A DNA stretch of 64,000 bases from positions 248,001 through 312,000 of the forward strand of contig CAJXGN010000001.1 in the NCBI GenBank assembly GCA_913053875.1. The letters run 5' to 3'. The position numbers and the translations under genes are program-made. The DNA is from an uncultured Agromyces sp. GTDB lineage: Bacteria; Actinomycetota; Actinomycetes; Actinomycetales; Microbacteriaceae. This document shows positions 1 to 8,255 of the stretch, one piece after another. The notes beneath the pieces are model-generated. The model made no database searches. It was not told where the DNA came from and saw only the letters and a program-made list of their open reading frames with translations. Position 1 is the stretch's first letter. Each line of letters opens with the position of its first letter.

Positions 1-1218
1 CCGCTCGATGCGGACGCCGTGCTCGCCCGGCGCAACGCGCGCGTGGGCGACTGGGACGACTCCGGCCAGGTGCGCTGGCTCGAGGGCGTCGGCGCCACGC
101 TCGTGCGCGGCCACGCCCGCCTCGACGGCGAGCGCCGTGTGCGGGTGGCCGGCGCCGACGGCGAGGAGCGCCTGCTCGAGGCCCGGCATGCGGTGGTCGT
201 CGCCACGGGGTCGGCGCCGAAGCTGCCCGACATCGACGGCCTCGCGCTGGTGCGACCGTGGACGAGCCGCGAGGCCACCAGCGCCCAGCAGGTGCCGGGG
301 CGACTCGCGATCATCGGCGGCGGCGTCGTCGGCTGCGAGATGGCCACCGCATGGGCGTCGCTCGGCTCGGAGGTCACCCTGCTCTCGCGCAGCGGCCTGC
401 TGTCGAAGTTCGAGCCGTTCGCGGGCGATGCGGTGACCGCCGGCATCCGCTCGCTCCGGGTCGACGTGCGCACCGGCTGCACGCCCACCGCGGTGCACCG
501 CGACGCCGACGACCGGGTCGTGCTCGCCCTGCCGGACGGCGAGGAGCTGGTGGCCGACGAGGTGCTCGTCGCGACCGGTCGCCGGGCGCGGGTCGAGGAC
601 GTCGGGCTCGAGACCGTCGGTCTCGACACCGAGGGCTGGATCGAGGTCGACGACACCCTGCGCGTGCGCGCCGGCGGGCTCGACTGGCTGTACGCCGCGG
701 GCGACGTGACGGGCCGCGCGCTGCTCACCCACCAGGGCAAGTACCAGGCGCGGGCGGCGGGCGACGCGATCGCGGCCCGCGCTGCCGGCGCCGAGGTCGA
801 CGACGCCGCCTGGGGCGCGCACGTCGCCACGGCCGACCACGCCGCGGTGCCGCAGGTCGCGTTCACCGAGCCCGAGGCCGCCACGGTCGGCCTCACCGCC
901 GCCGACGCGGAGCAGCGGGGCATCCGCACCCGTGTCGTCGAGTACGACCTGGGTTGGGTGGCCGGCGCCACCGACCGCGCCGACGGCTACGAGGGCCGCG
1001 CGAACCTCGTCGTCGACGAGGACCGTCGCGTCGTCGTCGGGGCGACCTTCGTCGGGCAGGACGTCGCCGAGCTCCTGCACGCCGCGACGATCGCCGTCGT
1101 CGGCGAGGTGCCGATCGACCGGCTCTGGCACGCCGTGCCGTCGTTCCCCACGCTCAGCGAGGTGTGGCTGCGACTGCTCGAGGCCTACGGCCGCCCGGGC
1201 CACGAGGGCGACGCATGA
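1..1218 (+). CDS. FAD/NAD(P) disulfide-type oxidoreductase, 5' end missing
   Basis: The reading frame is open from base 1, so the gene starts outside the window. The visible 405 residues are the C-terminal five sixths of a pyridine nucleotide-disulfide oxidoreductase (mercuric reductase/dihydrolipoyl dehydrogenase superfamily, usually 460-480 residues). Seen in order: a VATGSAPKLP segment, the NAD(P)-binding IIGGGVVGCEMA glycine motif, a second VATGRR segment, the FAD-contacting LYAAGDVTG motif, and a C-terminal dimerisation domain with VPSFPTLSEVWLRLLEAYG. The missing N-terminus would hold the FAD-binding GxGxxG and the redox CxxxxC, so substrate and even disulfide activity cannot be judged. 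The stop overlaps the next start (ATGA), so the two genes are probably co-translated. Confidence 0.85.
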   Translation, partial: PLDADAVLARRNARVGDWDDSGQVRWLEGVGATLVRGHARLDGERRVRVAGADGEERLLEARHAVVVATGSAPKLPDIDGLALVRPWTSREATSAQQVPGRLAIIGGGVVGCEMATAWASLGSEVTLLSRSGLLSKFEPFAGDAVTAGIRSLRVDVRTGCTPTAVHRDADDRVVLALPDGEELVADEVLVATGRRARVEDVGLETVGLDTEGWIEVDDTLRVRAGGLDWLYAAGDVTGRALLTHQGKYQARAAGDAIAARAAGAEVDDAAWGAHVATADHAAVPQVAFTEPEAATVGLTAADAEQRGIRTRVVEYDLGWVAGATDRADGYEGRANLVVDEDRRVVVGATFVGQDVAELLHAATIAVVGEVPIDRLWHAVPSFPTLSEVWLRLLEAYGRPGHEGDA

Positions 1219-1613
1219 TCCGGCGGGTGCTGCTCGACTCCCCCGTGAGCCGGGCCGGGTTCTGGTACGCGCACCTGGTCGGGCTCGCCTGGGGCTTCCT
1301 CTGGAGCACCGGCCGGGTCGAGAAGGAGGGCGGGCTGGTCGTCTTCCGCGGCATGCCGAAGTGGACCTTCGGTCGCGGCGGCTCGTGCGTCGGAGCCTGC
1401 TATCTCACGAACGAGAACGTCTCCGAGCCCGTGCTGCGGCACGAGCGCGTGCACGTGGCGCAGTGGCGGCGGTACGGCATGCTCTTCCCGTTCCTGTACC
1501 TGCTGTCGGGCCGGAACCCGCTGCGGAACCGGTTCGAGATCGAGGCCGGGCTGGAGGACGGCGGGTACGTGAAGCGGACGCGCCGCACGACGCCGCGCCG
1601 CACGACGGGCTGA
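1215..1613 (+). CDS. Small HExxH-motif protein, function unknown
   Basis: 132 residues, starting at the ATG that overlaps the upstream stop. I do not recognise a named family. The central part carries LRHERVHVAQWRRYG, an HExxH zinc-ligand pattern followed by Q and R as in small peptidase-like proteins (HExxHxxQ), and then RNRFEIEAG, whose Glu could be a third ligand. A W/F/G-rich stretch (YAHLVGLAWGFLW) precedes it and a basic tail KRTRRTTPRRTTG ends it. No clear signal peptide or full membrane span. It is far shorter than typical metallopeptidases. Pairing with a flavin oxidoreductase may mean a shared task; that is inference. It could equally be a non-catalytic metal-binding protein. Confidence 0.7.
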   Translation: MIRRVLLDSPVSRAGFWYAHLVGLAWGFLWSTGRVEKEGGLVVFRGMPKWTFGRGGSCVGACYLTNENVSEPVLRHERVHVAQWRRYGMLFPFLYLLSGRNPLRNRFEIEAGLEDGGYVKRTRRTTPRRTTG

Positions 1614-1633
1614 GGCTGCCGGCGGGAACGGCG

Positions 1634-1673
1634 ACGGCCGGGCGGCGCCTGCGGGAGGCATCCGCCCGGCCGT
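1634..1673. terminator. Bidirectional hairpin between convergent genes
   Basis: A perfect 12-bp inverted repeat (ACGGCCGGGCGG at 1634-1645, complement at 1662-1673) with a 16-base loop lies between the plus-strand HExxH gene and the convergent binding-protein gene. There is no T-run, as is usual for high-GC actinobacterial terminators. Confidence 0.6.
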
Positions 1674-1691
1674 GCACCGGGTCGCGGGAGG

Positions 1692-2714
1692 TCAGTCGAG
1701 CGCGGCCTGCAGCGACTCGACCAGCTCGGGCATGCCGCCCGACCAGGTGACGCTGAGCGCGGTGGGCGGCGACACGGCCGACACCTTCACCGGGTCGTAG
1801 ACCTGCGCGACGCGGCCCGCGGCGACGGCTGGGATCGCCTGGAGCTCGGACTTCTCGAGGAACGCGGCGGCCTCGTCCTCGGTGCTGTGGTAGCTGACGA
1901 TGACGTCGGCGTCGAGCTTGTCGAGCTCCTCGTAGCTCAGCTCGTAGAAGAATCCGCCGTCGGAGGTGTCGAGCTCGGTCACGCTCGGGGCGATCTCGAA
2001 CCCGATGTCGGTGAGCACGTCGACGCGCGCGTCGGCGGCCGTGTAGACGTAGACGAAGCCGTCGCCGTCCCAGATGTTCGCGACCGTGGTGCCGGCGAAG
2101 TCGGGGTGCTCCTCGGCCGTCGTCGCGAAGTACGCGTCGATGTCGGCGAGCACCGCGTCGCCGTCGGCGGGGCGGCCGAGCGCCTCGGCGACGATGCGGA
2201 TCTCGTCGTCCCACGGAGTGGTCCACGGCGCGTCGGGGTAGGCGACCGTCGGCGCGATCTCCGAGAGCAGGTCGTACTGCTCCTGGGTGAGGCCCGAGTA
2301 GGGGGCGAGGATCAGGTCGGGGGCAGCGTCGACGAACTCCTCGTAGGGCACGGTCGCGCCGCCCTCGGAGTCGTCGAGGATCGCCGGGTGCTCGATGCCC
2401 GCCTCGTCGTAGGCCTCCTCGACCCACGGCAGCAGCGCGTCCTCGCCGACGGTCCAGGGCTGCTCGGCGACGGCGACCGGGTACACGCCCAGCGCGATCG
2501 CGGCCTCGGTCGAGCCCCAGCCCCAGGTGGCGACCCGCTCGGGCGCCTCGGTGATCTCGGTCTCGCCGAGCGCGTGGGTGAGGGTGACGGGGAACTCGCC
2601 GGTGGCGGCGACGTCGGCCGCTTCGGTGTCGTCGCCCGGGTTCGTCGCGCAGGCGGTGAGGGCGAGGGCGGTGGCGGCGATGGCCGCGACCGCGAGGGAA
2701 CGTCGAAGACGCAC
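1692..2714 (-). CDS. Iron-siderophore ABC transporter substrate-binding lipoprotein
   Basis: 340 residues; GTG start with AAGGAG seven bases upstream. The N-terminus is a lipoprotein signal: basic MRLRR, hydrophobic core and lipobox LTAC with Cys22, followed by an acidic linker. The rest fits the FecB/FepB class III binding proteins (Peripla_BP_2): RVATWGWGSTEAAIALGVYPVAV, a DLILAPYSGLTQEQYDLLSEIAPTV-type region split over residues about 135-165, and a C-terminal domain with DADVIVSYHS. It would bind ferric siderophore outside the membrane and pass it to the permeases encoded on the same strand upstream. A strong IdeR/DtxR-like box sits 31 bases before the start, so repression by iron is expected. 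Confidence 0.9.
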   Translation of the reverse strand: MRLRRSLAVAAIAATALALTACATNPGDDTEAADVAATGEFPVTLTHALGETEITEAPERVATWGWGSTEAAIALGVYPVAVAEQPWTVGEDALLPWVEEAYDEAGIEHPAILDDSEGGATVPYEEFVDAAPDLILAPYSGLTQEQYDLLSEIAPTVAYPDAPWTTPWDDEIRIVAEALGRPADGDAVLADIDAYFATTAEEHPDFAGTTVANIWDGDGFVYVYTAADARVDVLTDIGFEIAPSVTELDTSDGGFFYELSYEELDKLDADVIVSYHSTEDEAAAFLEKSELQAIPAVAAGRVAQVYDPVKVSAVSPPTALSVTWSGGMPELVESLQAALD

Positions 2715-2744
2715 TGGTGCTCCTTGCAGGATGGAAGGGGAATG

Positions 2745-2763
2745 TAAGGCGAGGCTAACCTAA
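2745..2763 (-). promoter_or_regulatory. IdeR/DtxR-type iron box for the binding-protein gene
   Basis: On the minus strand TTAGGTTAGCCTCGCCTTA matches the DtxR/IdeR consensus TTAGGTTAGSCTAACCTAA at 16 of 19 positions, with a perfect left half. It precedes a possible -10 (TACATT, 2741-2746), so a bound repressor would block the core promoter. Confidence 0.75.
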
Positions 2764-2810
2764 GTCGGTGACGGATGCCACCTCGTCGCGTCGCCCGCGC
2801 CGCGATGGCG

Positions 2811-3662
2811 TCACACGCCGTCATCCGCGGCCGCGGCACCGTGGAAGCGCCCGACCGGCACGACCATCGGACTGCCCGCGACCGGGTCCGCGATCACGCG
2901 CGAGTCGAGCCCGAACGCCGTGCGCACGGTCTCCGCGGTCAGCACCTCGGCGGGCGCCCCCTCCGCGATCACCCGCCCGGCGCTCATCACCACCAGGTGG
3001 TCGGCGTAGCGCGCCGCGAGGTTCAGGTCGTGCAGCACCATGACCACGGTCGTGCCGCGCTCCCGATTCAGCTCGGTGAGCAGGTCGAGCAGCTCGAGCT
3101 GGTGCGTCACGTCGAGGAACGTGGTCGGCTCGTCGAGCAGCACGACGTCGGTCTCCTGCGCCAGCACCATCGCGATCCAGGCGCGCTGGCGCTGCCCGCC
3201 CGAGAGCTCCTCGAGCGGGCGGTCGGCGAGGTCGGCGATGCCGGTGGCGTCGAGCGCGCGCGCGACCGCCGACGCGTCGTCGCTCGTGTGCCGCCCGAAC
3301 CAGCCCTGGTGCGGGTGCCGACCGCGGCCGACGAGGTCGGCGACGCGCACGCCCTCGGGGGCGATCGAGGTCTGCGGCAGCACGCCCACGAGCCGGGCGA
3401 CGTCGCGCCTGGTCATGCGCCGCAGGTCGCGGTCGCCGAGGCGCACGGTGCCCGACTCGAGCGGATGCAGCCGGGCCATGCCGCGCAGCAGGGTCGACTT
3501 GCCGCACGCGTTGGGGCCGACGATGGTCGTGATGACGCCCGCCGGCAGCGCGAGGTCGAGCGAGTCGATCACGCGGCGACCGTCGTAGCCGAGGCTGACG
3601 CCCTCGGCGACGAGCGCGTGCCCGGTCGAGGGAGCGGGGGGCGAGGCGAGTGACGCGGTCAT
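2811..3662 (-). CDS. Iron-siderophore ABC transporter ATP-binding protein (FecE/FepC type)
   Basis: 283 residues. Walker A is GPNACGKST (residues 49-57; the usual GPNGCGKST with Ala for Gly), the Q-loop is in LPQTSIAPEG, the signature LSGGQRQRAWIAMVLAQ and Walker B VVLLDEPTTFLD follow, then the switch His in VMVLHDLNLAARY. These are the hallmarks of siderophore/vitamin B12 importer ATPases. The ATG overlaps the upstream permease stop by four bases (ATGA), so ATPase and permease are translationally coupled. It is the last gene of the four-gene unit reading down from about 6.69 kb. Confidence 0.93.
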   Translation of the reverse strand: MTASLASPPAPSTGHALVAEGVSLGYDGRRVIDSLDLALPAGVITTIVGPNACGKSTLLRGMARLHPLESGTVRLGDRDLRRMTRRDVARLVGVLPQTSIAPEGVRVADLVGRGRHPHQGWFGRHTSDDASAVARALDATGIADLADRPLEELSGGQRQRAWIAMVLAQETDVVLLDEPTTFLDVTHQLELLDLLTELNRERGTTVVMVLHDLNLAARYADHLVVMSAGRVIAEGAPAEVLTAETVRTAFGLDSRVIADPVAGSPMVVPVGRFHGAAAADDGV

Positions 3663-4720
3663 GCCCGGGTCCTCCTTCCGGTGGCGAGCAGCCACAGCAG
3701 GTACGGCGCGCCGACGATGCCGGTGACGATGCCGACGGGGGCGCTCCCGCCGGGCAGCGCGTGCTGGCCGACGACGTCGGCCGCGAGGGTCAGTGCCGCG
3801 CCGCACGCGGCCGACGCGGCGAGCGCCGCCGTGCCGTCGCGCAGCAGGCTGCGGGCGATCGCCGGGGCGACGAGCGCGACGAACGCGATCGGGCCGGCGA
3901 CCGAGGTGGCGACCGCGACGAGGCCCACGGCGAGCAGCAGCAACACCGCGCGCGAGCGGTCGGCGGCGACCCCGAGCGCGCGGGCGTGGTCGTCGCCGAG
4001 CGCGAGCACCTCGACCGAGCGGCCCGCGAGCACGACGAGCGCCGAGAGGAGGCCGACGCCCACGACGAGCGTCGTGAGCGCATCGCCCCGCACGTCGGCG
4101 AGGCTGCCGACGGTCCAGACCAGCGCCGACTGGGCATCGCGCACGTCGGCGCGCGCGAGCAGCCAGGCGAGGGTCGACCCGCACAGGTACGCCATGCCGA
4201 TGCCGACGAGCACGAAGCGGATGCCGTGCAGGCCCTGCCGCCAGGCGAGCAGCCAGATCGCCACCGCGACCGCGAGCGCGCCGCCGAACGCGAACGGCGC
4301 GACCGCCGCACCGGTGATGCCGAGGCCGAGGATGGCCCACACGGCGCCGAGGCTCGCGCCGCTCGCGATGCCGAGGATGTCGGGGCTCGCGAGCGGGTTG
4401 CGCAGCACCGACTGGAAGATCGCCCCGGCCAGCGCGAACGCGACGCCCGCCACGACGCCTGCGAGGATGCGGGGCAGGCGCAGGCGGTGCACGACGAACA
4501 CGTCGCCCGGCTCCCCCGCGCCGAACAGCGCCAGCAGCACCGCGGCCGGGTCGAGGTCGGCGGCGCCGAGCAGGAGCGCGACGACCGCGGCGACGAGCAC
4601 GACGAGCGTGGTGCCGGCGAGCACGAGCGCGCGGCGGCGGGCACGACGGGTGCGCTCGGCGCGCAGCGCGTCGCCGGTCGCGGCGGGCACGATGGGCCGA
4701 TCGGATGCCACGGGGCTCAC
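3659..4720 (-). CDS. Iron-siderophore ABC transporter permease (FecCD family)
   Basis: 353 residues with about nine or ten hydrophobic spans, the FecCD/BtuC permease layout. Recognisable family segments: RLPRILAGVVAGVAFALAGAIFQ, RNPLASPDILGIASGASLGA and the cytoplasmic loop region VAGPIAFVALVAPAIAR. GTG start overlaps the stop of the next permease gene (GTGA, 4717-4720). It should pair with the neighbouring FecCD protein as a heterodimeric channel served by the downstream ATPase. Which siderophore is carried cannot be read from sequence. Confidence 0.92.
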   Translation of the reverse strand: MSPVASDRPIVPAATGDALRAERTRRARRRALVLAGTTLVVLVAAVVALLLGAADLDPAAVLLALFGAGEPGDVFVVHRLRLPRILAGVVAGVAFALAGAIFQSVLRNPLASPDILGIASGASLGAVWAILGLGITGAAVAPFAFGGALAVAVAIWLLAWRQGLHGIRFVLVGIGMAYLCGSTLAWLLARADVRDAQSALVWTVGSLADVRGDALTTLVVGVGLLSALVVLAGRSVEVLALGDDHARALGVAADRSRAVLLLLAVGLVAVATSVAGPIAFVALVAPAIARSLLRDGTAALAASAACGAALTLAADVVGQHALPGGSAPVGIVTGIVGAPYLLWLLATGRRTRA

Positions 4721-5775
4721 ACCCCCGCCACGCGACGGCCGCGCGCGACCGCGATCAGCACGGGCGCACCGATGAACGCGGCGACGACCCCGGCCTCCAG
4801 TTCGCCCGGGCTCACCACGAGCCGGCCGATCACGTCGGCGGCCAGCAGCAGCGCCGGACCGAGCACGAGCGAGATGCCGATGATCCAGCGGTAGTCGCTG
4901 CCGACCAGGCGCCGGGCCGCGTGCGGTACGACGAGGCCCACGAGTGCGATCGGCCCGACGAGCGCGGTCGCCGTGCCGCAGAGCAGCACGATCGCGACGC
5001 CCGAGAGCGCCCGGGTCGTGCCGACCCGCTGGCCGAGCCCGCGCGCCACGTCGTCGCCGAGCGCGAGCAGGTTCATGCGGTGCGCGAGCAGCACGGCCAG
5101 CACGCCGCCGACCAGCAGGAACGGCCAGAGCACCTGCACGGTGTCGAGCCCGCGGCCGGTGAGCGAGCCCACCGCCCAGAACCGGTACTGGTTGAACGTG
5201 TCGGCGTCGCGCAGCAGCACGACCGTGATGAGCGGCGTGAGCAGCGACGTCAGCGCGGCACCCACGAGTGCGAGCCGCACCGGCTGGCCGTGCCCGATCG
5301 CGAACACGATCGTCGCGGCCGCCGCGGCGCCCGCGAACGCGAACCAGATGTAGCCGAGCGGATCGACCACGCCGAACGCCGCGATCGCGACGACCACGGC
5401 GAGCGAGGCGCCGGAGTTCACGCCCAGCAGGCCGGGGTCGGCGATCGGGTTGCGCGTGACGCCCTGGATGAGCGTGCCCGCGAGGCCGAGCGCGGCGCCC
5501 GCGAGCAGGCCCACCACGGTGCGGGGCACGCGCAGCTCGAGCACCACGCGGTGGTCGGCGTCGCCGTCGACGGGGGCGACGAGCGACTGCCAGACGACGC
5601 CGAGGTCGATCTGGCGCACGCCCAGTGCGAGGCTCGCGCCGACGACGAGTGCCAGCACCGCGACGGAGACGACGACGGCGAGCACGCGCCTGCTGCGGCC
5701 CGGCGCCCTCGCAGGGGCATCCGCACCGCTCGTGCCGGCGCCCGACGCTGTCGCGACCGCGGACGTCGGAGTCAC
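4717..5775 (-). CDS. Iron-siderophore ABC transporter permease (FecCD family)
   Basis: 352 residues from the GTG at 5775 (MTPTSAVATASG...). The frame stays open further upstream but that part lies inside the preceding gene and looks non-coding. Family segments: LRVPRTVVGLLAGAALGLAG, RNPIADPGLLGVNSGASLAV and TALVGPIALVGLVVPHAAR. About ten membrane spans follow a Pro/Ala-rich cytoplasmic tail. One base separates it from the stop of the siderophore-interacting protein gene and it overlaps the second permease by four bases, so reductase, two permeases and ATPase form one tight operon. Confidence 0.92.
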   Translation of the reverse strand: MTPTSAVATASGAGTSGADAPARAPGRSRRVLAVVVSVAVLALVVGASLALGVRQIDLGVVWQSLVAPVDGDADHRVVLELRVPRTVVGLLAGAALGLAGTLIQGVTRNPIADPGLLGVNSGASLAVVVAIAAFGVVDPLGYIWFAFAGAAAAATIVFAIGHGQPVRLALVGAALTSLLTPLITVVLLRDADTFNQYRFWAVGSLTGRGLDTVQVLWPFLLVGGVLAVLLAHRMNLLALGDDVARGLGQRVGTTRALSGVAIVLLCGTATALVGPIALVGLVVPHAARRLVGSDYRWIIGISLVLGPALLLAADVIGRLVVSPGELEAGVVAAFIGAPVLIAVARGRRVAGV

Positions 5776-5776
5776 C

Positions 5777-6691
5777 TCAGCCCAGCTCGGCGCGGCCGAG
5801 CCGCCAGTAGCCCATGAAGGCGACCCGGCGACGGTCGAGGCCCGCCTCGCCCACGAGGTAGCGGCGCAGCGCCTTGATCGCGGACGCCTCCCCCGCGAGC
5901 CAGGCGTAGATGCCGCCGTCGAGGCTGCGCCCCTCGGGCACGTCCCAGAGCAGTTCGCGGTCGACGTCGACGTCGGCGACGACCGCGGCACCGCCGCTGC
6001 GGGAGATCATGATGCGGGCGGCCGCGTCGCGCACCGACGGCACGAGGCGCGAGCCGTGCGCCGCGCCGGCGGCGCGCGGCAGCCAGCGCACGTCGACGCC
6101 GGCGGGCGCCTCGACGGCGAGCGCGTCCTCGGGGGTCGGCACCTCGATGAGCGCGCACCCGCGAGCCTCGGCGGGCAGCGACTCGAGGATCGCGCAGATG
6201 GCGGGAGCCGCGGTCTCGTCGCCCGCGAGCAGCACGGTGTCGACGTCGCCCGGGCGCCAGTCGATGCCGAGCGCGCGGCCGGTGCTCAGGTCGTCGGGCC
6301 CGACGAGCAGCATCGGGTCGCCCACGCGGGCGTGCCGAGCCCAGCGCGAGGCGGGGCCGCCGTCGCCGTGCAGGGCGAAGTCGATGTCGACCTCGCGGAG
6401 CTCCTGCCGCACCGCGCGGATCGTGTAGGTGCGGATGGGGTTGCGCAGCCGCTCGGGCAGCAGGCGCCACTCGCCGTACCAGTCCTCGCCCGCGGGGAAC
6501 GCGTCGTAGCCCGTCTCGGGCAGCGGCAGCACGACCTTCACGCGCTGGTCGAGGCCCGCGGTGCCGAACCCGGCGAGCTCCTCACCCGTGAACGTGACGC
6601 GCAGGAACCCGGGCGAGAGCCGCCGCACGGCGCCGACGCTCGCACGGAACGCGCGGAAGGCGGGGCGGTCGTCGAGCGCTCGTGTGGCCAC
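5777..6691 (-). CDS. Siderophore-interacting protein (NAD(P)H-dependent ferric-siderophore reductase)
   Basis: 304 residues from the GTG at 6691. The family's FAD-binding part (RVTFTGEEL, NPIRTYTIRAV, VDIDFALHG) is followed by the NAD(P)-binding SIP domain (VLLAGDETAAPAI) and the hallmark C-terminus (YAWLAGEASAIKALRRYLV, RVAFMGYWRLG). The enzyme frees iron from imported ferric siderophore in the cytosol. An in-frame ATG at 6709 exists, but it falls inside the iron box and lacks a ribosome site; starting at 6691 puts the box just upstream of the coding region, so I prefer it. First gene of the uptake operon. Confidence 0.88.
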   Translation of the reverse strand: MATRALDDRPAFRAFRASVGAVRRLSPGFLRVTFTGEELAGFGTAGLDQRVKVVLPLPETGYDAFPAGEDWYGEWRLLPERLRNPIRTYTIRAVRQELREVDIDFALHGDGGPASRWARHARVGDPMLLVGPDDLSTGRALGIDWRPGDVDTVLLAGDETAAPAICAILESLPAEARGCALIEVPTPEDALAVEAPAGVDVRWLPRAAGAAHGSRLVPSVRDAAARIMISRSGGAAVVADVDVDRELLWDVPEGRSLDGGIYAWLAGEASAIKALRRYLVGEAGLDRRRVAFMGYWRLGRAELG

Positions 6692-6697
6692 CGCAGG

Positions 6698-6716
6698 TGA
6701 GGTAAGCATTACCTAA
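6698..6716 (-). promoter_or_regulatory. IdeR/DtxR-type iron box for the uptake operon
   Basis: The sequence TGAGGTAAGCATTACCTAA (plus strand) fits the degenerate DtxR consensus TWAGGTWAGSCTWACCTWA at 17 of 19 positions. It ends seven bases before the preferred GTG start of the siderophore-interacting protein, where a -10 element would lie. Confidence 0.7.
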
Positions 6717-6752
6717 GTGTGCCACGGCGGGGCGGCTGGTCAAATCCCCGCG

Positions 6753-8174
6753 TCACTCCGGCAGCGATGGGCTCGCGACCCGCATGCGCCGCTGGAGCAT
6801 GGTCGCGAGGGTGAGGATCGCCGCCTCGCCACCCGGCCGGCCGATGAGCTGCACCCCCATCGGGAGCCCCGAGTCGGTGCGATGGGTCGGCACGGTCACG
6901 GCAGGCAGGCCGGCCACGTTCACGAAGCTCGTGAACGGCGTGTAGCGCACCTGCTGGGCGAAGTTCTCCTCGCCATCGTCGGCGTCGTACCAGCCGATCG
7001 GCCGGGGCGTCATGGCGAGCGCGGGCGAGAGCACGGCGTCGAACGGTGCGAACCGCGCGATGGTGCGTCGCTCGAACATCGTGAGCTCGAGCAGCGCGGC
7101 CGCGAGCTCGGGCCCCGTGCGCGTGCGCCCGACGCCGCGCAGCCACCGGGTGAGCGGCTCGAGGTCGTCCTCCTGCGCGGGCTCGAGCGGCACCGACGCC
7201 GCGCCGACCTGCCAGAGCGTGCGGAACGCGTCCGGGTACCCGGGCTCGGGCGCGGCGGCGACCTCCTCGAGCCCCTGGCCCATCGCGTCGAGCGCGTGGA
7301 GTGTGACGCCGAGCGCGGCCTGCGCCTCGGGCGACACGCGCACGTCGAACGCCTCGTCCCACGGGGTGTCGCGCAGCACGCCGACCTGGAACCGGCCCGA
7401 GGCGCGCATGGCGGCCGACAGCAGCGGCCCGTCGTCGCCCGGGGCGCGCAGGGCGAACGGATGCCGCGCCGGCAGCCCGCGCGGCGCGATCATGCCGTCG
7501 AGCAGCAGCGCCGCGTCCGCGACGTCGCGCCCGATGGCGCCCGCGACGGGCAGTCCGCCGAGCATGGCGAGGCCCGACCCCTCCGGCACGCGGCCGCGCG
7601 AGGGCTTGATGCCGACCAGTCCGCACGCGGCGGCGGGGATGCGGATCGAGCCGCCGCCGTCGGACCCGGGCGCGAACGGCAGGAGTCCGGCCGCGACCGC
7701 GACGGCCGCTCCCCCGCTCGAGCCGCCGGGGTCGAGCGACGGGTCGAGCGGGTGGCGCACGGGCGGCGACGCGAGCGACTGCGCCGACGAGGTGAGCCCG
7801 AACTCGGGCGTCGCGGTCTTGCCGACGCTCACGGCGCCCGCGGCGTCGAGGTCGGAGGCGAGCGGGTCCGACTCGTCGGGCACGAACCCCGCGAACGCGC
7901 GCGAACCGAAGCCCGTCGGCACGCCGGCGCGGCGCACGAGGTCCTTGTCGGCGAGCGGCATGCCACACAGCGGTGCGGCGGGACTGGTCGACGCCTCAAC
8001 GAGCGCGGCCCGCGTCAGCGCGGCATCCGCCTGCACCGTCGTGAACGCCCCGTACTGCGGGCCCAGCCGCTCGATGCGTGCGAGGTAGTGCGCGACCAGC
8101 TCCGTCGGGGACACGTCGCCCCGTTGGAGCAGGTCGCGCTGGGCGACGGCGGAGAGCTCGTGCAGCGCGGTCAC
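6753..8174 (-). CDS. Amidase-signature family amidase
   Basis: 473 residues. The Ser-cisSer-Lys triad of the amidase signature family is intact: Lys77 in GMPLADKDL, the Ser pair in GGSSGGAAVAV (152-153) and the nucleophile Ser176 in GSDGGGSIRIPAA. Such enzymes hydrolyse carbon-nitrogen amide bonds; the substrate is not predictable, and GatA is unlikely because gatB and gatC are absent. I start at the GTG at 8174 because a TACGCT -10 (8181-8186, minus strand) lies six bases before it, the pattern seen across this window; an ATG at 8201 would add nine residues. Divergent from the GntR operon. Confidence 0.88.
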   Translation of the reverse strand: MTALHELSAVAQRDLLQRGDVSPTELVAHYLARIERLGPQYGAFTTVQADAALTRAALVEASTSPAAPLCGMPLADKDLVRRAGVPTGFGSRAFAGFVPDESDPLASDLDAAGAVSVGKTATPEFGLTSSAQSLASPPVRHPLDPSLDPGGSSGGAAVAVAAGLLPFAPGSDGGGSIRIPAAACGLVGIKPSRGRVPEGSGLAMLGGLPVAGAIGRDVADAALLLDGMIAPRGLPARHPFALRAPGDDGPLLSAAMRASGRFQVGVLRDTPWDEAFDVRVSPEAQAALGVTLHALDAMGQGLEEVAAAPEPGYPDAFRTLWQVGAASVPLEPAQEDDLEPLTRWLRGVGRTRTGPELAAALLELTMFERRTIARFAPFDAVLSPALAMTPRPIGWYDADDGEENFAQQVRYTPFTSFVNVAGLPAVTVPTHRTDSGLPMGVQLIGRPGGEAAILTLATMLQRRMRVASPSLPE

Positions 8175-8208
8175 CCTCCGAGCGTACGCGGAGGTTGACA
8201 TGCGGTTC

Positions 8209-8237
8209 GTTACATGGTTGGTTAGTTACATGACTAA
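8209..8237 (+). promoter_or_regulatory. Probable operator of the YtrA-type GntR regulator
   Basis: Two direct copies of GTTACATG (8209-8216, 8225-8232) lie 16 bases apart, and the second is embedded in an inverted repeat TTAGT-N6-ACTAA (8222-8237). This sits 18 bases before the GntR start, where an autoregulatory site is expected. A TTGACA at 8195 is nearby but I cannot match it to a good -10. Confidence 0.5.
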
Positions 8238-8255
8238 TGAACCGATGGGGTCGAC

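Noticed and set aside
8195..8200. Perfect TTGACA upstream of the GntR gene
   Set aside because: No acceptable -10 lies 16-18 bases downstream, so I list the operator repeats but not a promoter.
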